Below, piece after piece: positions 1-7,031 of a stretch of 34,309 nt of DNA (position 1 is its first letter; each line of letters starts with the position of its first letter). Source of the stretch: a virus. The position numbers and the translations under genes were made by a program. The DNA is taken from IMG/VR virus record IMGVR_UViG_3300011113_000662, positions 1 through 34,309 of that record, one strand, 5' to 3'. Below the pieces are notes generated by a model, which saw only the letters and a list, made by a program, of their open reading frames with translations, searched no databases and was not told the DNA's origin.

Positions 1-75
1 GAGCCATTTCCCGTATCTGTCATTCTCACGTTCGACAAACTCGCCGTACGTGTTCGAATTCAGTTTCTCTTTCAT
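1..75 (-). CDS. N-terminal part of a small early protein, cut by the window edge
   Basis: Twenty-five codons read leftward from an ATG to the edge without a stop, giving a charged start (MKEKLNSNTYGEFVE...) that ends YGKWL at base 1. The partial frame at the other end of the window continues it in phase, and joining them gives a 68-residue protein with an acidic C-terminus ending VEPF. No strong Shine-Dalgarno is visible; a purine stretch (AAGAAAGCG) lies before the ATG. I do not recognise the family. The gene would be the downstream end of the leftward early unit. The start choice is moderate; the joining assumes circularity. Confidence 0.6.
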   Translation of the reverse strand, partial: MKEKLNSNTYGEFVERENDRYGKWL

Positions 76-294
76 GTGTTTCGCTTTCTTGTTAGATCGG
101 CAGGGTTGCCGACAAACCAGACCATGTATGCCACACGCTAAAACACAAGAGGCTTCTTCGAAGTCAGAGAACGTCGCCGACGCAATCGCCCAGGAGGACA
201 TCAAGAGCTGCGAACACCGGTAGACGGTCGACATCAAGGATGGGACCCGCCTCGGGCCCATCCTCCCCCTGCCGGCTTCCGCCGCCCTCCCCCC

Positions 295-540
295 GTGGTC
301 CGGGTGTGGTCCTCCCCGTGGTCCTCCCTTCAGGACCACACCCCCGGGGGGCTCAATCTTGGGGGGGGCGTGGTCCTCCACCCCCGTGGTCCCCGTGGTC
401 CTACCGTGGTCCACCCGTGGTCCCCCCGTGGTCCTGCCCGTGGTCCTCGGATTTTGGGGTGCTTTTAGGGGGGCGTGGTCCCCGTGGTCCCCGTGTTACA
501 TACACGGGACCACGGACCACACCCCCAACCCCCGGACCAC
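295..540. repeat. GTGGTCC repeat array
   Basis: GTGGTCC occurs on the plus strand starting at 295, 306, 318, 370, 386, 395, 406, 417, 428, 440, 475 and 484. Its complement GGACCAC starts at 333, 507, 514 and 534. Spacing is irregular (9 to 52 bp), separated by C- or G-runs, so this is neither a regular tandem repeat nor a CRISPR. The orientation switches at about 500, where a large palindrome sits. Dense short sites of this kind are typical binding arrays for a replication, packaging or partition protein; which one applies here is unknown. Confidence 0.9.
482..515. promoter_or_regulatory. Large imperfect palindrome inside the repeat array
   Basis: The left arm (482-496, CCGTGGTCCCCGTGT) and right arm (502-515, ACACGGGACCACGG) pair over 14 bp with one bulged C and a five-base loop (TACAT). 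It includes one GTGGTCC and one GGACCAC, so it marks where the array changes orientation. No T-run follows, so a simple intrinsic terminator is unlikely. A cruciform or a site for a dimeric protein is more plausible. Confidence 0.75.
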
Positions 541-740
541 ACACCCCTTGACAACGTCGCAACCTTTCGAGCTGCAGCCGGTCCGCACACCCCGACCAGA
601 TCGCGACCCATCCAACCGGGGTCAACCGCACCAGGGGGGGGACACCGATCAGCACGTGCCCCGCAGCCGGCGTGTCAACCGAACGGCTATTTCTCGCTCA
701 GCCCCTTGCGCCTGACATACAACGCCAGCACGGTGCTCGA

Positions 741-773
741 TGTCGTGAAGCTCGAACCCTTCACGACAGGAGA
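741..773 (+). promoter_or_regulatory. Leader hairpin abutting a ribosome-binding site
   Basis: GTCGTGAAG (742-750) and CTTCACGAC (759-767) form a perfect nine-pair stem with an eight-base loop; T741 and A768 can add a tenth pair. The Shine-Dalgarno AGGAGA (768-773) begins at the foot of the stem, six bases before the ATG at 780. The fold could limit or position ribosome access to the small gene downstream. Confidence 0.7.
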
Positions 774-779
774 AGCAAC

Positions 780-956
780 ATGAAGAAGACATGCCAGCAA
801 TGCCGCAGCGAAGCCGGCTTCATCGAAGTCGAAGAGTACGTGAGGACCACGATCACCGGCCCCACGTACAACGTTCGCACCCTCGGCGAATCGTGCTACT
901 ACCAGTGGCAAGAACAGCAAGCCGAGCGCCGACACGAGATGACCTGGGACGAGTGA
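780..956 (+). CDS. Small cysteine-containing protein, unknown function
   Basis: This 58-residue protein begins MKKTCQQCRSEAGF, so it has one N-terminal CxxC pair and a single later Cys (about residue 39, SCYYQW). That is short of a full four-Cys zinc ribbon. The C-terminus is charged (EQQAERRHEMTWDE). The ATG is chosen because AGGAGA lies six bases upstream; an in-frame extension reaching 672 has no such signal. It is the only gene between the repeat array and the terminase leader, and is followed directly by a strong hairpin. The family is not recognised. Confidence 0.7.
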   Translation: MKKTCQQCRSEAGFIEVEEYVRTTITGPTYNVRTLGESCYYQWQEQQAERRHEMTWDE

Positions 957-962
957 GGGCCC

Positions 963-992
963 GGGGCTCCAGGGTCCTGTACCTGGAGCCCC
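963..992 (+). terminator. Perfect 11-bp hairpin after the small gene
   Basis: GGGGCTCCAGG (963-973) pairs exactly with CCTGGAGCCCC (982-992) around an eight-base loop. It starts six bases after the stop codon of the 58-residue gene. C-rich sequence follows rather than a T-run, so it may be a factor-assisted terminator or an RNA-stabilising 3' end. Confidence 0.55.
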
Positions 993-1081
993 CCCACCCC
1001 AACCCCGGCAGAGCCACCCCACCCCCACCCCCACACCGGCGCGAGCTCACAAGTACGCACGCGTAACTACCTAAGCGCAGT

Positions 1082-1141
1082 CACGCGCGCGAGCGCCCGC
1101 ACGTACGCGCGCGCGACCCCCCTGGGGGTCCCCCTCGCGCG
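1082..1141. promoter_or_regulatory. Alternating CG tract with nested GC palindromes
   Basis: The tract contains runs of CGCGCG and ACGTACGCGCG, alternating purine and pyrimidine and therefore Z-DNA-prone. It ends in CGCGCGA (1110-1116) mirrored by TCGCGCG (1135-1141). Inside lies a second palindrome, GACCCCC-CT-GGGGGTC (1115-1130). A packaging-cut or terminase-binding role is possible from position alone. Confidence 0.5.
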
Positions 1142-1276
1142 GCGGGGACCTATGTCTTAGCGAACCGCCACAGATTTTTTATGAGCCACAGACCATCCGC
1201 ACGCGGCTGTTGACCCCGAGTGTCGTGCTCGCCGCCGCCTGGACTGTCTTTGATTGTCAGGTGTCGCCCGCACAGT

Positions 1277-1375
1277 ATGAAACCGTTCGGGCCGTCATCT
1301 GTTCCGGAGGGTGCCGAGTTCCTCCTTGCTCGGTGAGCGGACTGGCTCCGGCTGGACGGTTTCATTTTTGGAGGA
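1277..1375 (+). promoter_or_regulatory. Structured leader of the small terminase gene, possible SD-sequestering pseudoknot
   Basis: Three nested perfect pairings are visible: ATGAAACCGT (1277-1286) with ACGGTTTCAT (1356-1365); CCGGAG (1304-1309) with CTCCGG (1346-1351); CCGAG (1314-1318) with CTCGG (1329-1333). The innermost loop contains TCCTCC (1320-1325), the exact complement of the Shine-Dalgarno GGAGGA (1370-1375). Loop-SD pairing would make a pseudoknot that blocks translation. A five-T run (1365-1369) at the foot of the outer stem also allows an attenuator reading. No known riboswitch class is recognised. Confidence 0.6.
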
Positions 1376-1380
1376 TTGCT

Positions 1381-1905
1381 ATGCCACAAATCGATACAGA
1401 GAAGTACGAGGTGTTGAGGAAGCGTCTGCTGCTTTGGTCTGCGATGACAGAGACGGAGAAAGGGTTGGCCGGTGAGCCGACGACGGTGATCGCGTGGTGT
1501 CAGAAGTATGGGGCGTCGGATCGGTGGGTGTCGAAGCAGCGTGCGAAAGATGACTTCAAAGCGGAGTTGGCGAAGTTGCAGCAGAAGAAGTTTGACCAGA
1601 ATCCGAACAAGCCGATTCCGGGTTTGTCTCGAGATGATGAGCAGAAAGAACTTTCGAACGTCGAGTTGTTTGGTGAGGTGGTGCGCAACCAGTTGATGTT
1701 GGCCGCCCAGGGCGATAAGACGGCGCTCGATTTCATCAAGTCGGCGAACGTGTCGAAGCCGTTTGTGGACCAGTTGATGGCGGAGTTTCAAACCGAGTTT
1801 CCGGAGATGAACGATTCTGAGTTGGCGGAGCGGTTTGTTGATTCGTTTGAGGAGTTGTGTGTCGAGTCTCTACGTGCGAGGGGTTGGGATGTCGTCCGAA
1901 GCTAA
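1381..1905 (+). CDS. terS: Probable terminase small subunit
   Basis: The 174-residue product would recognise phage DNA and load the packaging motor. Around residues 36-60 (TVIAWCQKYGASDRWVSKQRAKDD) it has a helix-turn-helix-like segment, followed by a charged helical region and an acidic C-terminal third. Length and architecture suit small terminases, and it is the first gene of the late unit, five small genes before the large subunit. The ATG is set by GGAGGA five bases upstream; an upstream in-frame extension crosses the structured leader and is rejected. Its end overlaps the next gene by 17 bases. Assignment rests on position and architecture rather than a diagnostic motif. Confidence 0.65.
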   Translation: MPQIDTEKYEVLRKRLLLWSAMTETEKGLAGEPTTVIAWCQKYGASDRWVSKQRAKDDFKAELAKLQQKKFDQNPNKPIPGLSRDDEQKELSNVELFGEVVRNQLMLAAQGDKTALDFIKSANVSKPFVDQLMAEFQTEFPEMNDSELAERFVDSFEELCVESLRARGWDVVRS

Positions 1906-2365
1906 GACGCCTGGCGGTATCCCGGCTGAGGATTGGGCTGTTGTTCAGTCGATTGCTCGTTCCTATGAGGTGGACCCGCTGTTGATTGTCGCGATCGGGT
2001 TTGCTGAAACGCAGTGGTTCAAGACGGGTCTCGGGTTGCAAGGCCTCGGTTTAGGTGTCGGGGCGTATGACAGTGGTCCGACTTTCAAATACGCGGGGGT
2101 TGAGAAGCAGGTGAAGCGTGGCTGCCAGATTCTGCGACGGAACCGGGTGCGGTTCGTCTACGACATTGTGGACGGCAAACTTCATGCGACGGGTCGTTGG
2201 GTGAAGGGTCGCTACGTCGGGCCGCCTGGTTCGGTGAAGTGGGCGTCGGCGGACACTGCTGACGGTGGACCTCACGGCGGTCGCCCGTTTCCGTGGTCGC
2301 ACAATGTGGTCGCTGTGTACCGCCGGCTGTTGGCTGAGTATTCGGGTCAGTTTCCGCCCAAATAG
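1889..2365 (+). CDS. Lysozyme/transglycosylase-like protein
   Basis: The 158-residue product has a segment VDPLLIVAIGFAETQWF (about residues 28-44) that resembles the start of soluble lytic transglycosylase-like domains, with Glu40 in the place of the catalytic glutamate. Gly-rich loops and a Tyr-containing segment (GLGVGAYDSGPTFKYAG) follow, as in that fold. No signal peptide is present. Such an enzyme could open peptidoglycan during entry or assembly. It lies between the terminase genes rather than beside the endolysin at 20163, so a virion-associated role is more likely than lysis. The ATG lies inside the terS end, with GAGGGG nearby. The fold is a motif-based guess. Confidence 0.5.
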   Translation: MSSEAKTPGGIPAEDWAVVQSIARSYEVDPLLIVAIGFAETQWFKTGLGLQGLGLGVGAYDSGPTFKYAGVEKQVKRGCQILRRNRVRFVYDIVDGKLHATGRWVKGRYVGPPGSVKWASADTADGGPHGGRPFPWSHNVVAVYRRLLAEYSGQFPPK

Positions 2366-2367
2366 CC

Positions 2368-2658
2368 ATGACATCGAATCGACAGCGAGCACTCTTGGAA
2401 ATGGCTGGGGTGTCGGGCTTCAATAAACCGAAACGTACCCCTAACCATCCGACGAAGTCGCATGTGGTGGTGGCGAAAGTTGGTGATGAGGTGAAGACGA
2501 TTCGGTTCGGCCAGCAGGGTGTTTCTGGTTCGCCGAAGAAAGCTGGTGAGTCGGAGTCGTATCGGAAGCGTCGCGAGTCGTTCAAGGCGCGGCATGCGAA
2601 GAACATCGCGAAAGGCAAACTGTCGGCCGCGTACTGGGCTGACAAAGTGAAGTGGTAG
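2368..2658 (+). CDS. Small basic phage-conserved protein
   Basis: This 96-residue lysine/arginine-rich protein starts two bases after the preceding stop codon. The C-terminal half, with TIRFGQQGVSGSPKK, SYRKRRESFKARH and SAAYWADKVKW, is of a type I recall as a small conserved domain in marine and cyanophage-like genomes; I do not assign a family number. The basic charge and regularly placed aromatic residues suggest nucleic-acid binding, but no function is established. Tight spacing places it in the late unit. Confidence 0.7.
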   Translation: MTSNRQRALLEMAGVSGFNKPKRTPNHPTKSHVVVAKVGDEVKTIRFGQQGVSGSPKKAGESESYRKRRESFKARHAKNIAKGKLSAAYWADKVKW

Positions 2659-2679
2659 GCAGCGTCCGCCCGTAAGGGC

Positions 2680-2928
2680 ATGGATTGGTTTGCGCTCATG
2701 TTTCTGCGGTCGATTGTGGTTCACACGTGCAGCATTGTCGACGGTGGTCTGGCTGGGACGGTGGATCGGCAGCTGGTCGGTTCGGAGGAAGTGCAGGATT
2801 TGCTGCTCGATATTCGGGCCAGGTTGCAGGATTTGGATGAGACGCTGTTGAACTGGGAGGAGCAGAGTTCCGGTTGCATTCCGGTTCGCAGCGCGGACGG
2901 TGTTGAGGGTGGACAAGAAGCCGTTTGA
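2680..2928 (+). CDS. Small protein of unknown function
   Basis: The 82-residue product has a hydrophobic N-terminus (MDWFALMFLRSIVVHTC) that could be a short membrane helix or buried strand, then an amphipathic stretch with a coiled-coil look (EEVQDLLLDIRARLQDLDETLLNWEEQ, split by no proline). No clear Shine-Dalgarno precedes the ATG. Instead there is a small hairpin, GCCC-GTAA-GGGC, directly before it, resembling the sequence before the gene at 21879. Its 3' end overlaps the next, very small gene by 20 bases. The family is not recognised. Confidence 0.55.
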   Translation: MDWFALMFLRSIVVHTCSIVDGGLAGTVDRQLVGSEEVQDLLLDIRARLQDLDETLLNWEEQSSGCIPVRSADGVEGGQEAV

Positions 2929-3037
2929 GTGTCGCTACTGCCGGACTGTGGTGTGGGTTCCTCGCAAGGAACCAGCCCCGGTCGAGTGCGCTAACTGTGG
3001 CGGTCCTGTGAAACCCCACGTTCGGAGGAAGTCATGA
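2909..3037 (+). CDS. 42-residue zinc-ribbon protein
   Basis: A GTG-started frame encodes a protein with two CxxC pairs, ECRYCRT near residue 8 and ECANCGG near residue 27, about 16 residues apart, followed by a basic tail (VKPHVRRKS). This is the usual four-Cys zinc ribbon spacing. It overlaps the previous gene by 20 bases in another frame, and its TGA overlaps the ATG of the next gene (ATGA), which supports translational coupling. The Shine-Dalgarno is weak. A role in nucleic-acid or protein binding is inferred. Confidence 0.65.
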   Translation: MDKKPFECRYCRTVVWVPRKEPAPVECANCGGPVKPHVRRKS

Positions 3038-3369
3038 AGTTTGTTGTCGCGTCGCTGTTTGTTGCGGTCGGTTCGTTTGTTGCGTTGAGTGAGGCGGATG
3101 ACCAGCTGAAGTCGTTCGTTCCGTCAGCGGCGGAGGCGACGGCCCGTTTTTCCTTGAGGGCCGTCGCCGAGGGCGCGAGGATTGATGCGACGCTTGCCGG
3201 GGAGGGCGACACATCGTCGTTTCTCGACGATGTGGTGGCCCGAACGCCGAACAACGAGGCGTTGACAGTTACCGCTGACGGTTCTGTCGAGTGGTCTGAT
3301 GGGGTTCATTGTTTCCGTCTCTATGGCGGACCGGTGGAGGCGGACGATCGGATCGTTCCGTGTGAGTGA
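3034..3369 (+). CDS. Secreted small protein with signal peptide
   Basis: The 111-residue product opens with MKFVVASLFVAVGSFVALSEA, a Lys-then-hydrophobic stretch ending in a plausible signal-peptidase site near residue 21. The rest is soluble, with two late cysteines (VHCFRLY and the terminal PCE) that could form a disulfide. GGAGG lies six bases before the ATG. An exported product between the terminase genes is unexpected; it could act at the envelope during infection or in exclusion of other phages, but nothing in the sequence identifies the function. The stop codon overlaps the large terminase ATG (TGATG). Confidence 0.75.
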   Translation: MKFVVASLFVAVGSFVALSEADDQLKSFVPSAAEATARFSLRAVAEGARIDATLAGEGDTSSFLDDVVARTPNNEALTVTADGSVEWSDGVHCFRLYGGPVEADDRIVPCE

Positions 3370-5180
3370 TGCAGGCGAATACGTCTTCGCGTCGCCGTCG
3401 CCTGCTTGAAGGTTTTGCTGCTGAGGCGGAGTTGCGCCGCTGCAAAGAAGATAAGCGCTACTTCATTGAGAACTATTGGCACATCCCGGTGGAGGGTGCG
3501 CCTGGTGGTCGGTCGTTGTTCAAGTTTTGGGATTTCCAAGGTGAGGCGTTTGATTCGCTGCAATCGAATAAGCGCGTGGTGATCGCGAAATGTCGTCAGC
3601 TCGGCATGACGACGTTGACGATGGCTGATACTGCGCATTCGCTGCTTTTCGCGGAGGACCGGTTCGAGGCGTTGGTGTTGTCGTGGCGTGAAGACATCGC
3701 CCAATCGACACTCGGGATGATCGAGTTCGGGTATCAGTATCTGCCGCAGTGGATGAGAGCCCGGTTACCGAAACGTGATGACCGAACCAAGGAAAGGATT
3801 ACGTTCCGCCACCGCGATGGTCGCACCACGTCGGCGCAGGCTTTCGCTGGTACCGCCAGGTCGGGTGCGTCGAAGACTGCGACTCGCGTGATTTTGGATG
3901 AGTACGCGCTGATGGATAACCCGGGTGCGGTGTATCGAGCTGTTGAACCGACGACGTTGGCAGCGATGAGAAACCCCGGGAAGGAGGCGGTGTTCATTGT
4001 GTTGTCTACGGCCCGCGGTAATCGCAACCAGTTCGCGCGACTGTTTTGGGATGCGTGGGATAAGAAGACGTCTTGGAAAGGGTTGTTCTATTCGGTGGAG
4101 TGCAACCGGTTTCTCGCTAACGAGGGACAGGATTTGTGGGAGGCGTGGGAGTTGAAACGCCGCGAATATGCGGGACGGGATCACGAGTTTTTTGCCGACT
4201 ATCCACGTAGCGCCGAGGAGGCGTTTCGTGAGTCGGGCCGCGGCCGGTTCGCCAACGTCCCCGAGTTGGCGGACTGCCCCCCGTTTGAGACAGCTGGGTT
4301 TCTGGTTCGGGAGAACGGGAACGTACGGCTCGACTTGGCGAAAAGCGATCTTGATAGCCAAGGTGCCCACATTTGGTTGGCTTGCGAACCGCATGAGTTG
4401 CCGAAGTCGGTGAACTACGTGATTGCTGCCGACCCGTCTGGTGGTGTCGGGAAAGACTTCCACGCCGCCCAGGTGATGTGCCTCGATGAAGATGGCGCCC
4501 GGATCGTCGCATTCATTCACCGAAACGACATCGACCCAACCGAGTTTGCAGACCTCGTCGACGCTGCCGGCCGCTATTTCAAAGGCGGCAATGGTCGCGC
4601 TGCTTTGGTGGTTGTGGAACGCAACGAGAACAACGAAGGTGAAGTGTTGTCCCGGCTACGTCAACGTCGGTATCCGAACCTTTTCCGCTACGCGTCGAGG
4701 GACCGTCCGACGGAACGTCTCGCCCCGGTTTACGGCTGGCCAATCAACAAAGCGACGAAACCTGAAGCCATCAACGCCTTGGCGCGTCTGCTCGGCTCAG
4801 AGCCCGATGGAGCTGGCGGGTTTCGCCCGGCGCCGAAACTGCAAGGCATCTACCCAGAACTTCGCGACGAGCTCGTCAACTACGTCGTGATTGAGAAAGA
4901 GAACGGGCGTATCGAGATGCGTGCCGATGGCAACGGGCATGACGACCTGGTGTCTTCGACTGCTATCGGGTGCGCTGTGCTTGAGCGGCAGAAGCCTCGC
5001 AAAGTGTCAGGTTCTGCCCCCATCACCGAGACCGTCCCTAATGACGGCCCGGTTGTCGCGTTCAACCCCACCGAGTATCTGGATAAAGAGATGGACAGAG
5101 CACGCCGGGCGGAACGTCAACAGAAGGTCGCTTGGAGACGCCTCAATCGGCGGTACCGAGACAGGAGTCCGAGGAACTAA
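3369..5180 (+). CDS. terL: Terminase large subunit, ATPase and nuclease
   Basis: The 603-residue packaging motor has a Walker A-like segment KCRQLGMTT (about 74-82), a Walker B strand RVILDEYA (173-180) and a motif III-like VLSTARGN (211-218). The RNase H-fold nuclease follows: VIAADPSGG (Asp355), VVVERNENNEG (Glu417/Glu419) and GHDDLVSS (Asp525/526). Both halves have their key residues, so it should translocate and cut DNA. The ATG overlapping the previous stop is chosen; a GTG one codon upstream is equally possible. The portal gene begins three bases after its stop, the classic order. Confidence 0.95.
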   Translation: MQANTSSRRRRLLEGFAAEAELRRCKEDKRYFIENYWHIPVEGAPGGRSLFKFWDFQGEAFDSLQSNKRVVIAKCRQLGMTTLTMADTAHSLLFAEDRFEALVLSWREDIAQSTLGMIEFGYQYLPQWMRARLPKRDDRTKERITFRHRDGRTTSAQAFAGTARSGASKTATRVILDEYALMDNPGAVYRAVEPTTLAAMRNPGKEAVFIVLSTARGNRNQFARLFWDAWDKKTSWKGLFYSVECNRFLANEGQDLWEAWELKRREYAGRDHEFFADYPRSAEEAFRESGRGRFANVPELADCPPFETAGFLVRENGNVRLDLAKSDLDSQGAHIWLACEPHELPKSVNYVIAADPSGGVGKDFHAAQVMCLDEDGARIVAFIHRNDIDPTEFADLVDAAGRYFKGGNGRAALVVVERNENNEGEVLSRLRQRRYPNLFRYASRDRPTERLAPVYGWPINKATKPEAINALARLLGSEPDGAGGFRPAPKLQGIYPELRDELVNYVVIEKENGRIEMRADGNGHDDLVSSTAIGCAVLERQKPRKVSGSAPITETVPNDGPVVAFNPTEYLDKEMDRARRAERQQKVAWRRLNRRYRDRSPRN

Positions 5181-5183
5181 CAC

Positions 5184-7031
5184 ATGGCACAGAAAAAGAA
5201 CGCAATCTCTTTCGAGGAGGCCCGCACCCTCGTTCAGTCCGTCGAGCAGAGGGACTCGAAACTGCGAACCTTTGTTGCTTCGATGCGCCACCTGTATCGC
5301 ACCGGGAAACTGAACACGAGTCTGACGGTCCACGAACTGGATCGCTACTTGTGGGAACGAGAGGATTACCGCTCCGACCTTGAGGCTTTGAACCTGGCTT
5401 GCTCGTACATCAACATCATTGTCGCCTCTACTGCTTCCCGCCTCCCCTACATCACTGCTGAGCCGTCTTACATCACACCAGAGACACAGCAGGCCGCCGA
5501 TGCGGTCGCTGCACTGGTTCGAGGGTTCCTCGAAGAAGATGACACGATCGCGGTTGCACGTCGCGCCGGTCTTGACGCCTCCATCTCGGGCGACGGGTTC
5601 GTTCATGTGCAGTGGGAACTCGATGTCGAACCGCTTTCGGAGCAGGAGTACCAGGACGCTGTCGTTGCCGCTGTCGCCGAGTATGAACAGATGGCGCTCT
5701 CCGCTGGGGATGATCCGGTGCCGCCACAGGAGCTTCTCGACACTGTGCCACGCGAGAAGTATTCGAACAACCGCCCGACGGCCCGCTACGTCTCCCCTAT
5801 CGACGTGTATCTACCGGCCCACATTTCGGATGTGAACGAAACCCCCTGGTACGCGATTCGTTCCGTGGTCCGTGTCGAGGACGTGAAGAACAACCCGGTG
5901 TACGACAAAGAGGCTGTTGAGCAGGTGTCTGCCGAGAACGTACTCGCCGACGATCCAGCCCGCCGCCAGAACTACGACACGGCCAACACGTACGCCTCGC
6001 CCTTGTCTGAGGTGACGACGATTTACACGTTCTACGACTGCATCGCGCACCGCATCGTCGTATTCGCAAACGGTGGCGAGAAGCCGCTTTATGACGGTGT
6101 GAACCCGAACGACTTCAAAGACAAGTGTCTGGTTCACCTGCGTGCCTACCGCGACGGTGAGCAGCTGCGCGGGTTCGGCGACTTGGAGCTCGTTGCCGGG
6201 TTGCTCGACAAGTTGAACTTTGTGGTCCGCCAACAGATGGACAACCTCGAGCGCCAAGGCACCGTGTTCGTCACGAAAGAGGATGTGTTCTCCGATGAGG
6301 ACCGCATCGCCCTCGAATCTGCCCGCCCTGGGGATGTGGTTGTCGCCCACGGCCTCGCAGAAGGTGTCCGCCTCGGCGATGTGATCGAAGCATTCCCGGT
6401 GACTGCCCTCTCCCCAGACGTTTACAACGCACGTGAACAGCTGCAGCAAGACATCGTGAAAGTGCTCGGCTTGTCCGAGTTTCAAACCGGGTCTCTCGGG
6501 CCGTCCCGTATGTCTGGTACCGCTGCTGCGATCGCCGACGGGGTTGCCACGCTGCGCGCCCAATCCCGTCTCGAGGCGTACGAAGTGTTTTATGCGCGTA
6601 TCGCGAACCTGTTTTGGAAACTTTGCCGTCAGCACCTCACCGAAGAGCAGGTTGTAAAGATCATCGGACCGGACGGGACGACGTTCCAAGAGACCGTTTC
6701 GATGGAGAACATGTCGATGGACTTCTTTATCCGAGTCAAAACCGGTTCGATGGCTGCAGTCAATCCCGCTACCCGTGCTTCGCGTGGTGCTGAGATGATG
6801 AACCTCGCGGACCGCCTGGAAGCGTCCGGGTATGACGCCGACAACCTGCGCCGCTATGCGCTTCGTGAGATGGGTGTCGACCCAGAGTTGATGGGTGTGC
6901 GCCGCAATCCTCCGGCACCTGCTGCCGATTCTGCTGCCGTTCCCCCGGTCGCGCCTGGTTCACCGCAAGCGTCGATGATGGACGCCGGTGCCCCGGCCCT
7001 CCCCGGCGTCGACGGCGGCTTCGCGTACTGA
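5184..7031 (+). CDS. Portal protein
   Basis: The 615-residue product would form the dodecameric ring at the packaging vertex. Length, acidic composition and position between the large terminase and scaffold-capsid genes fit portals of short-tailed phages. It has an N-terminal helical clip region, a central segment with QQMDNLERQGTVFV typical of portal stems, and a conserved-looking SRMSGTAAAIADGVATLR stretch (about 440-455). The C-terminus is Pro/Ala-rich and disordered-looking. GAGGAAC lies before the ATG. Confidence 0.9.
   Translation: MAQKKNAISFEEARTLVQSVEQRDSKLRTFVASMRHLYRTGKLNTSLTVHELDRYLWEREDYRSDLEALNLACSYINIIVASTASRLPYITAEPSYITPETQQAADAVAALVRGFLEEDDTIAVARRAGLDASISGDGFVHVQWELDVEPLSEQEYQDAVVAAVAEYEQMALSAGDDPVPPQELLDTVPREKYSNNRPTARYVSPIDVYLPAHISDVNETPWYAIRSVVRVEDVKNNPVYDKEAVEQVSAENVLADDPARRQNYDTANTYASPLSEVTTIYTFYDCIAHRIVVFANGGEKPLYDGVNPNDFKDKCLVHLRAYRDGEQLRGFGDLELVAGLLDKLNFVVRQQMDNLERQGTVFVTKEDVFSDEDRIALESARPGDVVVAHGLAEGVRLGDVIEAFPVTALSPDVYNAREQLQQDIVKVLGLSEFQTGSLGPSRMSGTAAAIADGVATLRAQSRLEAYEVFYARIANLFWKLCRQHLTEEQVVKIIGPDGTTFQETVSMENMSMDFFIRVKTGSMAAVNPATRASRGAEMMNLADRLEASGYDADNLRRYALREMGVDPELMGVRRNPPAPAADSAAVPPVAPGSPQASMMDAGAPALPGVDGGFAY

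Larger units (their letters stand above)
76..779. other. 704-bp intergenic region between early and late genes
   Basis: No convincing gene lies here. The first part is the upstream region of the leftward gene at the edge. The middle (295-540) is a dense GTGGTCC repeat array and the last part is the leader of the small gene that starts at 780. Open frames across the array are proline/glycine/tryptophan-rich in several phases on both strands, as expected from the repeats. Lying between early and late genes and upstream of terminase, it is a plausible origin, packaging or control region (inference). Confidence 0.7.
957..1380. other. 424-bp gap with strong secondary structure before terminase
   Basis: No gene is supported. 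In order it holds an 11-bp hairpin just after the small gene, a C-rich stretch, a run of alternating C and G with nested GC palindromes (about 1082-1141), and a folded leader with the Shine-Dalgarno of the small terminase gene. Its place immediately upstream of the terminase genes makes it a candidate for the packaging initiation site or the late promoter; I see no good sigma-70 promoter. Confidence 0.65.

Noticed and set aside
128-223. Plus-strand frame of 31 codons (MPHAKTQEASSKSENV...)
   Set aside because: The composition looks plausible, but no ribosome site is visible and its length is within chance; left unannotated.
295-540. CRISPR array
   Set aside because: Units are only 7 bp, irregularly spaced and in both orientations, and there are no cas genes.
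240-783. Open frames on both strands across the GTGGTCC array
   Set aside because: They are Pro/Gly/Trp-rich in all phases because of the repeat, have no ribosome sites and overlap each other.
5811-6689. Long minus-strand frame opposite the portal gene
   Set aside because: It is antiparallel to a well-supported gene, a known effect of codon bias in high-GC DNA.
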